A stretch of DNA of 64,000 nucleotides, taken from Mycobacterium sp. IS-836 (GTDB taxonomy: Bacteria; Actinomycetota; Actinomycetes; Mycobacteriales; Mycobacteriaceae). The notes beneath the pieces were generated by a model. That model ran no database searches and had not been told where the DNA came from. It was given only the letters and a program-made list of their open reading frames with translations. Where the stretch lies: assembly GCF_001954275.1 (NCBI RefSeq), contig NZ_MBEU01000021.1:110163-174162 (forward strand), given 5' to 3'. The translations under genes and the position numbers were made by a program. This document shows, piece by piece, positions 62,147 to 64,000 of this stretch (positions are counted from its first letter, which is position 1; every line of letters begins with the position of its first letter).

Positions 62147-63046
62147 ATGCGCGGCGAGAAAATACTCATCACCGGTCCCACCGGGCAGGTGGCCAGTCCC
62201 ATTGCCCAGGCCCTGGCGGTCGACAACGAGGTCTGGGGCATCGCGCGGTTCACCAATGCCGCGGCTCGTGAAGCACTCGAGAAATCCGGCGTGCGGTGCG
62301 AGACCGTCAACCTGGCGGCTGGAGACTTCGCCGCGATCCCGTCCGACTTCGATTACGTCCTCAATTTGGCCGTCGCCAAAAGCGGCGACTGGGACAAGGA
62401 TCTGGGTGCCAACGCGGAGTCCGTCGGCCTGCTGATGGCCCACTGCCGCAACGCGAAAGGATTTCTGCACTGCTCGTCGGCGGCCGTCTACGACCCGCCC
62501 GACGACGAACCGCGGACCGAGCGCGCCGCCCTGGGCGACAACCACAAACCGTTGTTCCCGACCTATTCCATTTCCAAGATCGCCGGCGAGGTCGTCGCGC
62601 GGACGATGGCGCGCGCGCTGGGCATTCCCACCACCATCGCCCGGCTCAACGTCCCATACGGCGACAACGGCGGGTGGCCGTTCTACCACATGGAGATGAT
62701 TCTGGCCGGAATCCCGATCCCCGTCCCGCCCGGCGGTCCCGCCCGCTACAACCCGATCCACGAGGACGACATCATCGCGACCATTCCGAAGCTGCTCGAA
62801 GCGGCGTCGGTTCCGGCGACCACCGTCAACTGGTGTGGCGATCAAGCCGTCAGCCTCCAGGAGTGGTGTGGGTACCTCGGCTCGCTCGTTGGCAAGGAGC
62901 CGGTTTTCGACGAGAGCGCCCAGGCGCTGCGCGGCAATCCCACCGACGTGACGCAGATGCACGAATTGATCGGGGGCACAACGGTGGACTGGCGCGACGG
63001 GCTTCGCCGGATGGCGACCAAGTTCCACCCGGAGCTCGTGGCGTAG
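62147..63046 (+). CDS. NAD-dependent epimerase/dehydratase-family protein (extended SDR)
   Basis: The product has 299 residues from ATG 62147; ATG 62126 is an alternative. The Rossmann motif is ILITGPTGQVASPIAQAL. The catalytic Tyr/Lys appear in PTYSISKIAGEVV and the Ser in LHCSSAAVYDPP. The substrate pocket includes NVPYGDNGGWPFYH. It resembles nucleotide-sugar epimerases and dehydrogenases by pattern, but NAD-binding SDRs with non-sugar substrates share it. It is divergent from the CDF gene by 61 bp. Confidence 0.82.
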   Translation: MRGEKILITGPTGQVASPIAQALAVDNEVWGIARFTNAAAREALEKSGVRCETVNLAAGDFAAIPSDFDYVLNLAVAKSGDWDKDLGANAESVGLLMAHCRNAKGFLHCSSAAVYDPPDDEPRTERAALGDNHKPLFPTYSISKIAGEVVARTMARALGIPTTIARLNVPYGDNGGWPFYHMEMILAGIPIPVPPGGPARYNPIHEDDIIATIPKLLEAASVPATTVNWCGDQAVSLQEWCGYLGSLVGKEPVFDESAQALRGNPTDVTQMHELIGGTTVDWRDGLRRMATKFHPELVA

Positions 63047-63092
63047 ACACTCGCCGAGCGCCGACGCGGCCGGACGTGGCAGCATCGCCCAG

Positions 63093-63539
63093 GTGACCGA
63101 CAGCTCGGCCGAGCAGCGCCTGCGCGACCTCGCGCGGCTGCGTCGCGTCCGCGACCGCATCGACCGTGACTACGCGCAGCCCCTCAACGTCGAGGCGCTC
63201 GCAAGAGGGGTACACATGTCCGCCGGGCACCTCAGCCGCGAGTTCCGGCGCGCCTACGGGGAGTCGCCGTACTCGTATCTGATGACGCGGCGCATCGAAC
63301 GCGCCATGGCGTTGCTGCGCCGCGGCGACCTCAGCGTCACCGAGGTGTGTTACGCGGTCGGCTGCTCCTCGCTCGGGACCTTCAGCACCCGGTTCACTGA
63401 GCTTGTCGGCATGCCGCCCAGCGCTTATCGGGAACACACGACGGGCGGGACGGCCAGCCTGCCGCCATGCGTGGAAAAACAGGTGACCAGACCGATCAGG
63501 AATCGAGAAGCGCCCGCCGCAGACGCCCACCTAGCCTGA
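63093..63539 (+). CDS. short AraC-type regulator
   Basis: The product has 148 residues from GTG 63093. It consists almost wholly of the AraC DNA-binding domain: first helix-turn-helix LNVEALARGVHMSAGHLSREF and second LSVTEVCYAVGCSSLGTFSTRF (quoted in part), then the conserved PSAYRE. No N-terminal ligand domain is present, so it may work as an adaptor-type regulator like SoxS or MarA. The glyoxalase-fold gene begins 6 nt after it and is likely a target and operon partner. Confidence 0.85.
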   Translation: MTDSSAEQRLRDLARLRRVRDRIDRDYAQPLNVEALARGVHMSAGHLSREFRRAYGESPYSYLMTRRIERAMALLRRGDLSVTEVCYAVGCSSLGTFSTRFTELVGMPPSAYREHTTGGTASLPPCVEKQVTRPIRNREAPAADAHLA

Positions 63540-63544
63540 CGGTC

Positions 63545-63955
63545 ATGGACGTCACCATTCATTCGAGCTTCCTTCCGCACGACGACCCCGAAGCATCGCT
63601 CGCCTTCTATCGCGACACCCTCGGCTTCGAGGTCCGCCTCGATGTCGGAAAGGGAAAGATGCGCTGGATCACCGTTGGCCCTCCCGCCCAGCCCGCCACA
63701 TCGATCGTGCTGAACCCGCCGGGCGCCAACCCCGGCATTACCGACGACGAGCGCCGCACCATTGCCGAAATGATGGCGAAGGGCACCTACGCAATGCTCC
63801 TGCTGGCCACCAAAAACCTCGACAGCACCTTCGAGCAGCTACAGGCCGGCGACGCCGAGATTATCCAGGAGCCGACGGAGCAGCCGTACGGGGTTCGCGA
63901 CTGCGCGGTGCGCGATCCCGCGGGCAACATGATCCGCATACAGGAATTGCGCTGA
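63545..63955 (+). CDS. VOC-family (glyoxalase-fold) protein
   Basis: The product has 136 residues from ATG 63545. HSSFLPHDDPEASLAFYRDTLGFEVR is the standard first beta-alpha-beta-beta unit, quoted here as ASLAFYRDTLGFEVR, and GVRDCAVRDPAGNMIRIQE is the second. Metal residues of the glyoxalase type may be His and Glu in these units. It could be a dioxygenase, a thiol transferase or a resistance-type binding protein. An AraC gene immediately upstream suggests inducible expression. The window ends 45 bp later. Confidence 0.83.
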   Translation: MDVTIHSSFLPHDDPEASLAFYRDTLGFEVRLDVGKGKMRWITVGPPAQPATSIVLNPPGANPGITDDERRTIAEMMAKGTYAMLLLATKNLDSTFEQLQAGDAEIIQEPTEQPYGVRDCAVRDPAGNMIRIQELR

Positions 63956-64000
63956 AACGGCAACCGCCCAAAACGGAAGAGTTCCGAACCTGCTTGAGGT

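Overview
The window looks like chromosomal DNA of a nontuberculous Mycobacterium, probably a slow grower. The evidence is a PE-family protein, an MmpL transporter beside a PapA-type acyltransferase, a REP13E12-family gene, several mycobacterial lipoproteins, high-GC coding with many GTG starts, and a gene order I recognise from M. tuberculosis. From memory the order follows two blocks, Rv1895-Rv1906c (about 6.1-15.7 kb) and Rv1910c-Rv1916 (about 23.3-32 kb), and then Rv1928c-Rv1932 (about 38.6-42.2 kb). No rRNA, tRNA, CRISPR array or intact insertion sequence was recognised.

Layout. 1-4.1 kb: a partial hydrolase, then a REP13E12/HNH gene with a LexA-like box over its start. A two-gene cassette (helix-turn-helix protein plus unknown protein) follows, closed by a 39-bp exact direct repeat of the 13E12 3' end. 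4.1-8 kb: Baeyer-Villiger monooxygenase, alcohol dehydrogenase and methyltransferase. 8-15.7 kb: housekeeping block (dtd, thiamine-binding protein, macro domain, cinA, MFS carrier, amidohydrolase, small membrane protein, enoyl-CoA hydratase, aao, secreted protein). 15.9-22.4 kb: catabolic and regulatory genes in the place where I would expect katG-furA, including two paralogues that bracket an acyl-CoA ligase. 22.4-32 kb: lipase, PEBP lipoprotein, ArsR operon, PucR-like protein, metallo-hydrolase with a decayed partial copy, DUF5134 membrane protein and an intact long isocitrate lyase. 32-44.9 kb: lipoproteins, flavin oxidoreductase, AtoE-type transporter, SDR, GlxA/DJ-1 pair, tpx and other single genes.

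The most unusual region is 44.8-57.9 kb. A PE gene stands divergent from a PapA1/2/3-type acyltransferase, followed by five tandem paralogues of a WS/DGAT-like (condensation-fold) acyltransferase and a large MmpL transporter. Three copies of a roughly 100-bp intergenic element lie upstream of the three apparent transcription units. The fifth paralogue is broken by a perfect 173-bp inverted duplication. Gene content suggests a locus that acylates and exports an envelope lipid, but no polyketide synthase or FadD is adjacent and the product is unknown.

57.8-64 kb: a CitA/CitB-type two-component system, an epoxide-hydrolase-like protein, a cation diffusion facilitator, an epimerase, a short AraC-type regulator and a glyoxalase-fold protein.
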